Assembly: GCA_033297205.1 (NCBI GenBank)
Contig: MU859141.1
Coordinates: forward strand, 14,847 to 78,846
Length of the DNA: 64,000 bases
DNA from: Pseudoneurospora amorphoporcata
Taxonomy: Eukaryota > Ascomycota > Sordariomycetes > Sordariales > Sordariaceae
Reading direction: 5' to 3'
Shown piece after piece: positions 11,769 through 23,233 of this stretch. A program made the translations under genes and the position numbers. The notes beneath the pieces are model-generated. The model had not been told where the DNA came from and made no database searches. It saw only the letters and a program-made list of their open reading frames with translations. Positions within the stretch are counted from its first letter, which is position 1; each line of letters opens with the position of its first letter.

Positions 11769-11802
<34 letters not shown>

Positions 11803-12838
11803 CCGACGATTTCCATTATCAACAGCAACGGTCGTTTCGGCGGTCAAGGGTCGATAGTCATCTTTTGAAATTTCATTTTCTGCAAGATTCCACAGAGGAG
11901 CCCGCTTTTGAGGACCGATTACATTATCAACAACCCAATTATGAGGATCCTTGGAGAGGGGCTCGAGGGGTTCATCGTGGAGTTCATTGACGAGGTGTCG
12001 TGAGCGTCGGTGCGGTGCAGTGTTGCATTGGTTATTCAGTGCTTTTGGACAGTGTCGGACAGTGTTGCACTGGCGGTGGACTTTTTTCTTTTCTCGGGGC
12101 TTCTTCCTCATTCTGATAGGCCTGTGCCGAACGGCCTGGATCAGCGCCGCCGCTCTGTTCCCCAGAGACTGGACCTTGCGAACCTCTTCTCACTCTTTTT
12201 GTTACGATTGCACTGCATCAACACAACGGAGGAACTCCCAAGACTCGGCATTCGTTTCATTGCAGTTCATCATTGTGGTTGATTGATTCCGTCCATCCCA
12301 CAAGATCGACCACTCACACAGGGACCAGGCACGAGGGCACTTTGCGGACTGCACTGTACTAACTCTGGCCACTGGTGGACGGGATTGACGGGGACTGTCC
12401 GCTCGCTTACTCCACCCCGCAAAAAGAAGAGGAAGAAGGTCCACTCGTGCACTTTTGACCCGACGTTTTGCACGTCCATTTGGCGACCCCGACACGACGG
12501 CATTAGGATTCCAGCATCTGCAACAAAAGACCGATTGGGTTGGAGATCCTTCGGTTGGAGTTACATATTGGGGAAGATCGATTGGAGACAGCGGAAGGGG
12601 CAAGAGCACCTGGCAAGATCCGCTGCTTTCCTTTCTAACAAACCACTGTTATCGCCGCCTGCCCATCGCGTCGCTCTTCGGCTCTTTTATCCTACCAAGA
12701 CCTGACTCTCTAGTCTTCAACCACCACAAACCGCTGCAAACCGCCGACCCTGGGGCCTACCTGGACCCGACAGCCCGACACAACCATCATCACCACTGCC
12801 GGCCTCGGGTCGCATTGAGTCCATTGCTGCCCCTAACC
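8686..12838. other. 4.2-kb intergenic region, no supported gene
   Basis: No reading frame here has coding character or a recognisable family, and I found no tRNA. The left part is the 3' flank of the Taf14 gene; the right part (about 12000-12838) is the leader of the Zn2Cys6 factor. The middle (9500-11300) is relatively AT-rich with TAGGTA-type motifs. A C13-A32 tract lies at 11757-11801. Two near-identical units (CAGAAAAGGGTG) repeat at about 9377-9405. Confidence 0.5.
11757..11801. repeat. Compound homopolymer C13-A32
   Basis: Thirteen C (11757-11769) pass directly into thirty-two A (11770-11801), preceded by CTGATT. The form matches the C24-A14 tract at the start of the window. Nothing nearby resembles a retroposed gene. 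Confidence 0.9.
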
Positions 12839-15800
12839 ATGGCCCAGTACGCCGCCTCGGCCGCTCAACAACAAGCCGCTGCTGCCCATCACTCTCTTTC
12901 GCCGCTGTCGCCGTCCGTCTCCGTTTCCGCCTCGGTCGGAACTGCTCCGCCCCTGACTCCATCCGGCACCGCTCCGGCCGGCACTGCTGCAGCTGCGGGT
13001 CCCGCTCCGGCTGCCGCTACGGCCCAGGGTGGGGCCGGATCTGCTTCCGCCTCCCAACCTCAGAGCGAGCCCCGGTCCCAGTCGCAGTCCGGCGCCGGCA
13101 CTTCTGCCTCTGGCGGTGGTCCTTCTTCTTCTACTGCAGGAACCCAGCACAAGCGGGTTTATCAAGCATGTATTCCCTGTCGCCGTCGCAAGGTCCGGTG
13201 TGATCTGGGTTCCGTTGATAACCCCAGTGATCCGCCATGTGTACGCTGCCGACGCGAGAGCAAGGAATGCTACTTCAGCGCTACCCGCCGGAAGCGCAAG
13301 GTCGACGATGACATGACCGACATCTTTGATGATCCTGACCAGGACGACTACATCCTTCGCAACGGCAGGAAGCAGCTGCGCAGTGGTGAAAGTCCAGTCA
13401 TAGCTGCCCCTCTTGATCGTCGGCTCTACAGCGATGTCCCTCTCACTCCCGGGGGTAGCCGTGGCCGGGCGCAACCGCTGAGGAGACCGGGAGATGGTGG
13501 CCCCAGGAGCACCACGAGCACTGGAGGGGCCCGGAGTACCACCGGCGGCGAGTTTGGCGCCGGTGAAGCCAACACTCCGCTGGAGAATTTTGAGGCCAGA
13601 ACAGTTATGCGTAGGGAAGTCTACGGTCCACATGACGCTCTCGACTTGTTATACAAGGCGGCGACCGACAAGTTAGTTGATACCCGTGATGATCGGTCCC
13701 AGAGACTGCCATATGCTGATGTCGCGCGCTTGCGTAGCCCGATGCATAAGCAGGATGGGGACTCTGCTACCGCCGGGAGCTCTTCGCGGACCAATCTTCA
13801 TACTGGGCGCCCTGGTCAGGACTCCCGTCACTCATCTCACCACAATGATCGTCCGGGTCATCACTCCCGTCACGCTTCAAGACAGGAAGTGCCCGCCGAA
13901 CCTATCGACCCGGAACTCACCAAGCGTGACATATCGCAGGAGCCGGGTTACAATGAGGCCTTGAAGGCATGGGCGCGCTTTCGGTTCGTGCGGGCTGGAT
14001 GGTTTACTGCGCAGGAGGCGATTGATTACATAGAATAGTAAGTTCTTGCCTTCTGCATGTTGTTCTTGTGCTGAGCTAACGTGACTACCTAGTTACTATG
14101 CATATCTTTCACCACTTACCCCTATATCGCCGCCTACGTTCCGGAATCCGGCTTCGCACCTCACGTTGTTGACAGAGGAACCGATCTTGACAGTGACGCT
14201 CCTTACGATTGCGTCCAGGTACCGCCGCATGCCGGGAACGGGTGGCCACTGCCGATCACACGCCATTCATGAACAGCTGTGGACATACCTCCGAGGCATG
14301 ATCGAGCGTGTGGTCTGGGGTCAGGAGGCATTTGGCGGTGGCTTCTGTGGCTCGGGGGCGGACGAGTCGCAGAGTTCTAGCACGGCGCCATGGAGGGGGC
14401 TTCGCCGCGGCAGTCTCAGAACATTCGGCACAATCGAGTCCCTCATGATCCTGACGGAGTGGCATCCACGTGCCCTCCATTTCCCGCCAAGCGAGGCCAT
14501 CGACGAGCTGCTTTTGCCCTCGTATGAGAACTCAGCGGATGACGACAACAACCAAAAACCTTCGGCCGGGTTTGGCGGCAGGAGAATAGAGAGCTGGCTG
14601 GAGCCTGCCTGGCGAAGTGACCGTATGTGCTGGATGCTGCTGAGTACCGCCTTGGGCTTGGCGTACGAGCTCGGAGTCTTTGACGACATCGACGAGCTGC
14701 TCGCAACCGGGTCCATAACTCGGCCGGAATACGAGGATGAGTCGTACCGTCTCAGAGCCCATCGCATCAAGAGACTGCTTTTGATTTATCTGAGCCAGCT
14801 TGCTGGCCGACTCAACTGGACAAACATGGTCCCTGAGAACATGCGTAACGATCCAATCATGTCACGGAGGCGACCTCACACGGGAGGAGAAGGCACCACT
14901 CCGGGAACTAATCCTTCGTCCATGTCCAATGGGTTTGTGTACATCCCTGACCTCGAGTTAGACGACCAGATTATCCTCTGCTGGGCCGGTGTTAGTAATG
15001 TGATGCACATGGGCAACGAGAAGCTCTTCCGGTCTCGCAACTACACTACCGATATCATCCAGAGCGGGAAGTACATCCAACTCTTGAAGGAGTTCCAGCC
15101 TCTGTTGAGGAACTGGTGGAACGACTTCAAACGATTTGTTCTGCCACCATACATCCGGCACATTCTTACCATCGAGTACGAATACGTTCGGATTTATGTC
15201 AACTCGCTTGCTTTACAAGCTGTGGTTGAGCGTTGTACCAACAACCCCAATGTCGGAGGTGGAGGCTCAGCCAACGGTGGCAGTGTCTCGGGACACTCTG
15301 CTCCGCAACTGTCACCACAGACGCAAAACTACCTCGGCAAGCTGCCGCTCAGTCAACTTGGTGGATTCGGGGCTGAAGACGAGGAGTACGTGAAAGAGGT
15401 TGTTAACGGCAGCCGAAACCTGCTTCGAACCGTCGTCGAGGGTCTTTTACCCAAGGGTTACCTGAAGCATGCCCCCGTGCGGACCTACTTCCGCATTATC
15501 AGTGGCGCCATGTTTCTGCTCAAGACGTTTGCACTTGGTGCGCCCAAATCAGATGTCGAGTTGAGCATCAAGCTGATGGACCAGACGGTAGATGCCCTGA
15601 GGCACTGCGTCGTTGACGATGTTCATCTGGGAATTCGCTTCGCAGACATGCTTGAAACTCTGACAAGCCGTCTACGCAACCGCTTCATTCACGCCCCGCC
15701 GCCGCCCGTGGCCACTACAGATGGCCGGTCCCCCAACCCGAATCACCACGCGGATGCCATCAACGGCAATGGGTCCATGCCCCAGGGAGCGCCAAATCTT

Positions 15801-16334
15801 TCTTCAGGGGACGTCTGGTCCAAGTTGTCTGCTAACAATCTCGGTGAGTTTTCCTGGCTCATCCTCCTCCAGTTATCATCCAGAACTCGAACTGAACTAA
15901 CAATACTACCCACAGAACGCTCCCACCTCCCAACAAACAACATCTCCGCCACCCCCTGGGACGTCGCAGCCGGCGACTTCCCCTATCCCACCGGTTCAGC
16001 ATCTATGTTTGGCCCATCCACGCCCGCCGCCACGTCCAACTTACACGATCACAACGGCAACAGTAATGGACACAACGGCGGAAGCGGCGGTGCTGGTAGC
16101 GGCACCGGTGGTGGTTTAGCCGACAGTATGTTTGAAAACACTGACTGGGCAAACCCCAGCAACGAGATGTGGTACCTCCCCACCGGCCCGGCCTTCTTCC
16201 AGAATATTGACAACACGAGCGTGTCGATGACAGCGGAGGGTGTGAACGTGGGCGGTGTTGATCTGTTGGACTTTATGGCTATGGACCCGATGGATGGGGC
16301 TAGTTTTGTTCTTGATGGGGGGAGGTATTCTTGA
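12839..16334 (+). CDS. Aro80-like Zn2Cys6 transcription factor
   Basis: Model: 12839-14037, 14093-15843, 15916-16334; 1122 residues. A binuclear zinc cluster lies at about residues 111-145: CIPCRRRKVRC, then a nine-residue-plus linker with Asn-Pro, then CVRCRRESKEC, followed by the basic tail TRRKRK. This cluster spacing and its sequence resemble the Aro80 group, which in yeast activates aromatic amino acid catabolism; the target genes here are unknown. The middle homology region begins across the first junction (IEYYYAYLSPLTPISPPTF, then LLTEEPILTVTLLTIASRY). The N-terminus is Ala/Gln/Ser-rich and low complexity; the C-terminus has a Gly/Asn-rich stretch before an acidic end that could activate transcription. 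The start is the first ATG in frame. The third intron (72 nt) is in phase and has no stop, so retention would add 24 residues. Confidence 0.9.
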
Positions 16335-17166
16335 GTTCTTGAGTCTTAAGTCGAGTTTTCGGCGGGAGGAGAATCGATCCGTTTGTGGAGCTTATGGGGG
16401 ACAAAGTACAGGAGGGAGGTATATCAATTACTCGGTGGCCAAAGGGCGCTTTAGAAGGGGAGTGGGAAGACACAATACTCCAAGAGCTAATGAGCTGCAG
16501 AAGATCGGATGCAACATGAAACGCAAAAGAGTTATAGGAAGGGAAATACTGCTCTTTGTTAAGGGGAAAAGGGACAGCGCGGTGTTATTGTTTTTCTTTA
16601 CACTAGGTAGCGTCAAAATGGGATATGGTAGGAAGGAAAGGCATGAGTCATGGGTTGAATGGACTTACGGTACCAAGCTATCAACAATGACTGGAATTGT
16701 TTGTGCGCCTGTTAATTTCTAGCGTGCTGCCGCGTTTCCTCGAACAAGGACACGATAAATCTCGGAGATTGTCTTTTGCCTTACGTCATGAATACTGACA
16801 ACTAGGGTAGATAGGCACCAAGTTCTGGTCTTTCCAAATTGTGAGTTTGTTTCACTACAAGGCCACTTTGTTTTCTCTTGTGTCGGGTATTGATGAAGTT
16901 CCTTGTAACTATAACATCTCTCGGAAGATAAACCGAGAGAATCTGGTTTCTTATGCACTAGTTATCCGTCCATTTCCTCCTTATTTATATGTAACCCTTT
17001 ATCTATCATATTTGTTTATCCCCCGATCTCTCCCATGTCATATCATATACCCATTTATAGTCCATAAATGTACAATCACGCCATCGCCAAACCAACAGGA
17101 TCGTCTCTTCGACATCTTACATCCGTCACACCTACTGTATACACCACCTCACAGACCCCCATTCGG
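16335..17166. other. Convergent 3' intergenic region
   Basis: Lies between the 3' ends of the Zn2Cys6 factor (+) and the acetoacetyl-CoA synthetase gene (-). The sequence is AT-richer than the flanking exons, as is usual for shared 3' flanks. The 155-codon open frame at 16255-16722 overlaps the end of the factor and has no coding features. I see nothing else in it. Confidence 0.6.
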
Positions 17167-19705
17167 TTAGTTGGGCAACGGCTCCTCCACCGCCTTCGCC
17201 CAACTCCTAAACCACTCCAGCGCCTCCGGATTCGCCACGCTCGCATTCGTCTTCACCTTCAGCCCGCTCAAGATCTGCTTAACAGCAACCTCAATCTTCT
17301 TCCCGTTGCCCGTCTTCGGGATACCCGCGGGTCCACACTCCTCCACCACACCGGGAACATGTCTCGGGCTCAGCTCGCGCTTAATCACATTCTTGATCCT
17401 ATCCCTCACCTCGCTGCTAAACTGCTTGCCAGGAACCATGACCACAAACAGGCACACCGTCTCGTCGCGATCAAACTCGCGTCTGCGGCCGACGCAGACT
17501 GCGTCTTCGACTTCGGAGGCGAAAAACCGCGTGAGCACGTTGTAAATCTCGGCGGAGCCGAAACGGACGCCGGCCGGCTTCAACACGCCGTCGGAACGAC
17601 CGAGCATCACGAGCGCGCCGGTGGAAGGGTCCATGCGCACAAAGTCGCCGTGGTGCCACATGCTTGTGCCGAAGCGCTCAAAGTATGCCGCCTTGTACTT
17701 GTCGTCGCCGCCCGGGCCGAAGAAGGTGAGCGGTTGGCAGGGGAAGGGTTTAAGGCAGACGAGGTCGCCTTCGGAGCCGACAGGGTCGACGGGAAGAGGG
17801 TTGGAGGCGTCGGAGGCGGAGTCGATTACTGAGATGGCCATTCCCAGGCCGGCGCATTGGACTTCTCCCGCCCGGACCGGGAGTAAGGGGCAAGGAGCGC
17901 CGAAGAGCGAGATGATGTCTGTGCCACCTGTGATGGAGGCTAGGTTGATTATGGAGGGGAAAGCGGTGTAGACGAAGGCGAAAGTGGAGGGTGGGAGGGG
18001 CGCGGCGGTGGAGTAGATGGCTTCGAGGGAGGATAGGTCGAGGTTGTGCTCGGGGTCAATGGGGCGCACGTTGTTGGCTTCGAGAGTGGTGAGGTAGGCG
18101 GCCGAGGTGCCGAAGTGGGTTACCTTCAGGGAGGAGAGGAGGCGCGGGAGCGAGAGGTGGCCGTGCGGACGGAAGGGGGAACCGGAGTAGAGGACCAGCG
18201 AGGCGCCGCACGAGAGCGAGGAGACGGACCAGTGGTGCATCATCCACGAGGTGGTGGTGTAGTATAGCATGCGTGAGCGCGAGGAGAGGTTGCTGTGGAT
18301 GAAAAGCTCCTTCTTGTGCTGCAGGAGGGTGCCGGCCGCGGTGTGGACGATGGCCTTGGGCAGACCGGTGGTGCCGCTGGAGTAGAGGACGTAGAGAGGG
18401 TGCGAGGGAGGAAGCTGGGCGAAGATGAGGGGCTCCTCCTTGGGCGAGCTGTGAAGGAACTCGTCGTATTCCTCCGCCTTGACGCCCTTGGCACGGATCT
18501 CGTCCAGGCCGGTCTCGAAGTTCTTGAGGCCCTTGACAACGACGACGAGCTCGAGGCCGTGCTTCTGCAGCTCCTCAACGACCTCGAGGGTCTTGGACTT
18601 GCCAGACCACTCCTTGCCATTGTAGAGAGTAGCGTTATCGGAGAAGAGAACCTTGGGTTTGATCTGAACAAGCCGGTCCAAGACGGCGCTGACACCGTTA
18701 TCAGGGCTGATTCCCGTCCAGATGGCGCCGAGAGTGGCGGCACTGAGGAGGGCGACCAAAGCCTGCACATGGTTGGCAACGAAGCCTGCCACGACACTGT
18801 TCTCCTTCACTCCAGCAGCTCGGAGAGCATTGGAGCATTGCCGGACCTGTTCCCTCAGTTCGTCCCATGTGGTTTCGGTAAGGTGCTCGTCGTTCTCGGT
18901 GGCGGTGATGACAGCAACATCGGATCCGTTGACGTCGGCATTTCCAGGGAACAGGAGGTTCTCGGCGAAGTTAAGTCGGGCCCCGGCGAAGAAGTCGGGC
19001 CTAGGGAACATGGGCGCATTTTCAGGGAGCACCTATAGTAGTCGACATGATCAGTCTGTATGAAGCAATACACAGTCTTCTCCTAATCTGCTGGTTGGCT
19101 CTCAATGTTTCTTCCCAATAGGGGTATGTTTAGGGGTATAGGGGTCCGAACGCTATGGGTTGTTCGGTAGCCCTGACGACGCCAAGCGGCCGTCAACATG
19201 GGCAAATGAGACGAAGGGATGCGTTCAGGCGACGCCCATATGAGACATCAGTTCCCCAACCCATCGCATCCCATCTACAGAGTTCGTAGACATCCTTCCG
19301 GTCGTACATTGTGCTTCGTGAACCGGAAGTGGGGGCTGAACAAAGTTGGGGTTTGTCCGGGGTTCCCCATCTTCCCCCCTTTCCCCTTTCCCCCGCGGAA
19401 AAGAAAATGAGACGGTTTGAGAATGGAAAACACCATCCATGGAAGCCAGCGTAATCGCATGGAAAAAAAAGAAAGAAAAAAACCAAGACTCAGTCACCCA
19501 CCTCATCGAATAGCTTGGAATTCCTGATTCCGGTAAAGTGCCATGCCTCTTCCCAGAAGGCGGCAACGTTGTCGACTGACCACTTGTAGAGGGATGGATA
19601 ATCGTTGAGCTGGAGGCCGTACTTGGAGTTCACATGCTCCAGGAACTTCCACATCTGCGTGGACTGGGGGTCCTGATGCCTCCATAGCTCGTTGGTGACC
19701 GTCAT
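17167..19705 (-). CDS. Acetoacetyl-CoA synthetase
   Basis: Model on the minus strand: exon 1 19705-19502, exon 2 19032-17167; 689 residues, the usual length of the family. The enzyme activates acetoacetate to acetoacetyl-CoA with ATP, feeding cytosolic sterol and lipid synthesis or ketone-body use. Exon 1 encodes the N-terminal region that precedes the adenylate-forming core (LYKWSVDNVAAFWEEAWHF); exon 2 begins VLPENAPMFPRPDFF and continues RLNFAENLL, a signature of acetyl/acetoacetyl-CoA synthetases. The ATP-binding loop YSSGTTGLPK is at about residues 283-292, the hinge region (HGDFVRMDPSTGALVMLGRSD) follows, and the catalytic-lysine motif (PKTGNGKK) is near 636-641. The single intron is long (469 nt) and has a GTGGGT donor and CTATAG acceptor. 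The last tail, NPEALEWF, is as in fungal members. Confidence 0.95.
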
Positions 19706-22700
19706 GGCAAAGAATTGAAGATGATTAAAAGATATATCTGGTAAATTGAAAGACGCGTGAAGCGAGAATTAAGTCAAGTTCCAAGGGGCGCGTGGGGGGA
19801 GGAGGAGTGATGACGATTCAGGTTGCCGCGGGGAAACTTCCACACTTTGGTCCGGGGTAACGGGGACTCGGGACAGTTATCAGATTCCGATGGTCGGAAT
19901 GGAGAATCTGGGGTTCGTCAATCTCAGTGTTGCTCCTCCACTTTGCGCTCAATGCCTAGACCGGAGAGTGAGTGTTTGACGTGTTGGGCGGTCAGGCGTG
20001 TACGTGATCACGGAGGCTTGAAGATGACGAGCCGCTACGGGTTTACCGTTACGGGGACTCGGGGGTCTATAGTTTCGGCCTTGTGAGCTAGAGTGCTGGG
20101 TTCACAGACCATGCACTAGTAGCGCCGCAGTATGCCGGTTCAATGCCGGGGCATGCTTGAGTGCCACATGCCGCCGGCCATGATGACCGGAATTGCAGTT
20201 GTTACAGCTGGCTGGAAAGGCCGAAAGGGAAGGAAGTCGGGTGCTCGAGTGGCTGAGATGGTCGTCCATCCCTCCGCGCCCCGATGGGATGACCCGAGGC
20301 TTTTGACATCGGGACCCGTCCAAAGCCGAGTCGGGGCAAAGCTAGAGAGGTATGTACCTCTACGTGTAGTGTATCCAGACTCCCGTCTGAAAACCGCTGC
20401 AGAGACTTTTAAGTCGCGCCGAGTTTGCTAAAGTAGCCGTGGGGTTGTATTGTGTTACGGTGACTGTTACCAATTGTTCAACTCCCTTTCGAATATGAAG
20501 AAACCGGCAACTTATTTGACTTGTGAAACCGAAGTAGATGAGACCAGCTTGTTGGAGAATTGTGTAACGGTTGAAGTTGTCTTTTTTTCTTCTTCTTCTC
20601 CGCATTTGTTTCATGACGGTGTAATGGTTCAGTTGGAGAAAATCGAGAAGGTCACGTCAGAAACGCGGAGGCGGAGACTCTCTCCAGCCACCCCAGACAA
20701 ATCTACCTATGCCGTCAATTAATAAAGTCGAGATACATACCTTGCATATTCTCAACTGTCGGCATCCGTTGAAACTCAAGGCAAGCCGTCATCATGATCC
20801 ACGTCTCACGTCTCTGATGGTCTTTAAGAAAGTCTCTTTGTCTGCTGTCGGGATCAGCCAATTGCCGGCGAAAGAGACAGTCAGTCCAAAGTCACGCGAT
20901 TGGCAATGCTTCTAGAGGTAGCGCGAGACGCAAGCGACGTGCAGCGATAGCGCAGCGAGGACGGTTGCAACAAAAAAGGCGGCTGCAAGTCTCATGCAGT
21001 CCCGTGTGCTGTAATGCAGCTCGGCATCACCGCATCTCACCACATCATCGCAATCAAGGACAGGCCGTGATCCCAGACCTTGACCGCCAAACTGAACTAC
21101 AAAAGAATCCAGCAACCTGCGACGAGCTGTGATTCCCGCGAAAGGCTAGCCATGTTCCAGTTTCTCTTTTGCCAAGCGTCCGAGGTATCCATATCTTTGT
21201 GGATAACGGCCATCAGGCCATGGACGCATCAATGCAGCAGGGCTGTGGTTGACTGCTGGGACGGGCTGTGACTGATAATTCCGCCGTAGCACTAGTGTCG
21301 CGAATTTGGAAGACAGATCGATGATCGGGCATCAACCCAAGGGCGAGGGTTAGAAGGCGGCGCCGAGCGGGAGAAAACCTAAAACTCGTTTGAATTGGGC
21401 CTGTGGGAAATGGAAAAAAGGAGAGTAAAAAGATGTTTGCCGTTCTAGGGTTTCCACCCCTTGATCCCTTTCATTTCCAAAGTGCTCGGTGGCAATGGTA
21501 CACAACACAAGAGAGACTTTTAGAGTCCCTTGCCTAGTCGGGACCAAAGCCGGCTGGTGATTTGCACATCCGCCAAGGTGTCGCGCCTGGACAAGTCCGT
21601 GTCAATGGTGCCTGCGGTGGTTCGAGGCGATCCCTATCCCAGGAAAGCATTTTCTGCGGTGACAGTGATCCCGTTCGAGGTGCAGTATCGGAGTGTTCCT
21701 GAGTCCGAGAGCCGTTGGCGTTTCGTCTCAAGCCATAACGCCGGCTTTATTTCATGATAGTGTCGACTTTTATATGGTGGTAGAGATACGCGGAAATAAG
21801 CGACACTTGATCACCTTGAAGAACGCCTCGAGCCCGAGCAAGTGTGATAGAAAGTCCCGTCATCGAGCATAAGACCACAACCGATCCCTCCGATCCGGAG
21901 TGTTCGGGAGATACGGAGGAACTTCGCGTTGGATACGCTAACAAATCCAGACAACCAGTACCAAAGTATACATCTCACAAGGGAGCGGCCGCATGATCCA
22001 GGGGTATCTCGGTACCTGACTGGATAATGCCCTCGGTGTTGTGACAGCAGCTGAAAAGCCCAATCGTGCTAGTGCTCGCCGTAGTAGTGTTGGTGGCCGG
22101 CCCTCTTGTCAGACGCGCAGTGACTGGCCAAATTACCAACGTGTGGCTGCGAAAGCACGCTGGCCGAGTCGCCTCATTGGCCGTCCGCCATCGGTTCCAC
22201 AATTTCGGACGGCTGCTGTGGGAATGCGGTGGACTGTGGTGGACTTAGTCGCCCGACGGTGGTGGGTTGTCTTTGAACCACTGGTGGGCTGCCTGTGCCC
22301 CTTTCCGCAAATTCATTGAAATCTTCTGCCCCGTCCAGTCTTTTCAGACAGCCGACGTCCCCGACTCTTCCGTCCTCGCCCTATTCAAGATCCAACAACA
22401 CCAGACGGCCGTTTACAAGATAGCCTTGACCTGTCCTGCACACCAACAAGCGCGAGGGTGTAGTAGAGTTGTAAAGGGCGACACTCGACTGCGACGACAA
22501 GCGCGACGACGTTCCCCTCTCTTCTGGTTTCTCCCCGCCAACACAGCCTACCGCTACCGCCTGAGACGTTCCATCGCCGACCGCCTTTTTTTTTTTTTTG
22601 GTCTCGAAACGTATAATCGCTCGATCCGATTTCCGACCTCGTCGCCGCCTTGTACGTTGCTCTCGGAGGCCGTCGTACTTGTACACACATCTTGGATGAT

Positions 22701-23233
22701 AGGGCAGGTGAGTGTTTCGAATACTGCTTTCCGTTGTCCTTAACCCCCTTCCCCTCGCGAGCCAAGGTGTTGGATGGCTGTTGCACCCGGGCGGTGAATG
22801 GATGGGAATGGCCGGAAGCTGCTACTGCTGTACGCCCGCAAGAGCATCTTCATATCTGGTAGCCGCCACCACATGCATGGCAGCTCGATTAGACCTGCAT
22901 TGGCAGCGCTGTGCAATGCCTGCGTCTCGTCATTTGACATGGCCATCGGGTGTTTCGAGCATGCGAAAGCAGCATCCTCAGTTGCTTCATTATTCGCAGA
23001 AACTTCATCATTCCCAAATTGTTGCGATAACTCGTCTTTTCCCTTGGCTTCGCTCGCGGCCCGTCTCGCTGTCAAAGTAATCCTTCTGAGCCACCTTGCT
23101 TATATCTCTCTACTACAGTATCTGTTGGAGTTAGCATTTGCGCACCGCTCTACCTCCTCCTACACGTCGTAAAAAGCGGCGGACAACTGCTTGTATCCAA
23201 CCACCTAGTTGCGCCCTCATTTGCGCCCTAGAC
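19706..23233. promoter_or_regulatory. 3.5-kb divergent intergenic region
   Basis: Separates the divergent starts of the acetoacetyl-CoA synthetase and Lcb2 genes. No coding region is supported. A 12-nt T run lies near 22586-22598. A possible Lcb2 leader intron starts at a GTGAGT donor (22708); candidate acceptors are at 23118 and 23231, and neither has a clear branch site. Around 20120-20200 several ATGCCGG/CCGGCAT-type short palindromes are close together. Confidence 0.45.

Noticed and set aside
18295..19038. 247-codon plus-strand frame opposite the acetoacetyl-CoA synthetase gene
   Set aside because: It is the antisense shadow of a strongly C-biased coding exon.
22708..23231. Leader intron of the lcb2 gene
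   Set aside because: The GTGAGT donor is good, but no acceptor with a convincing branch site could be chosen, so it was not listed as a feature.
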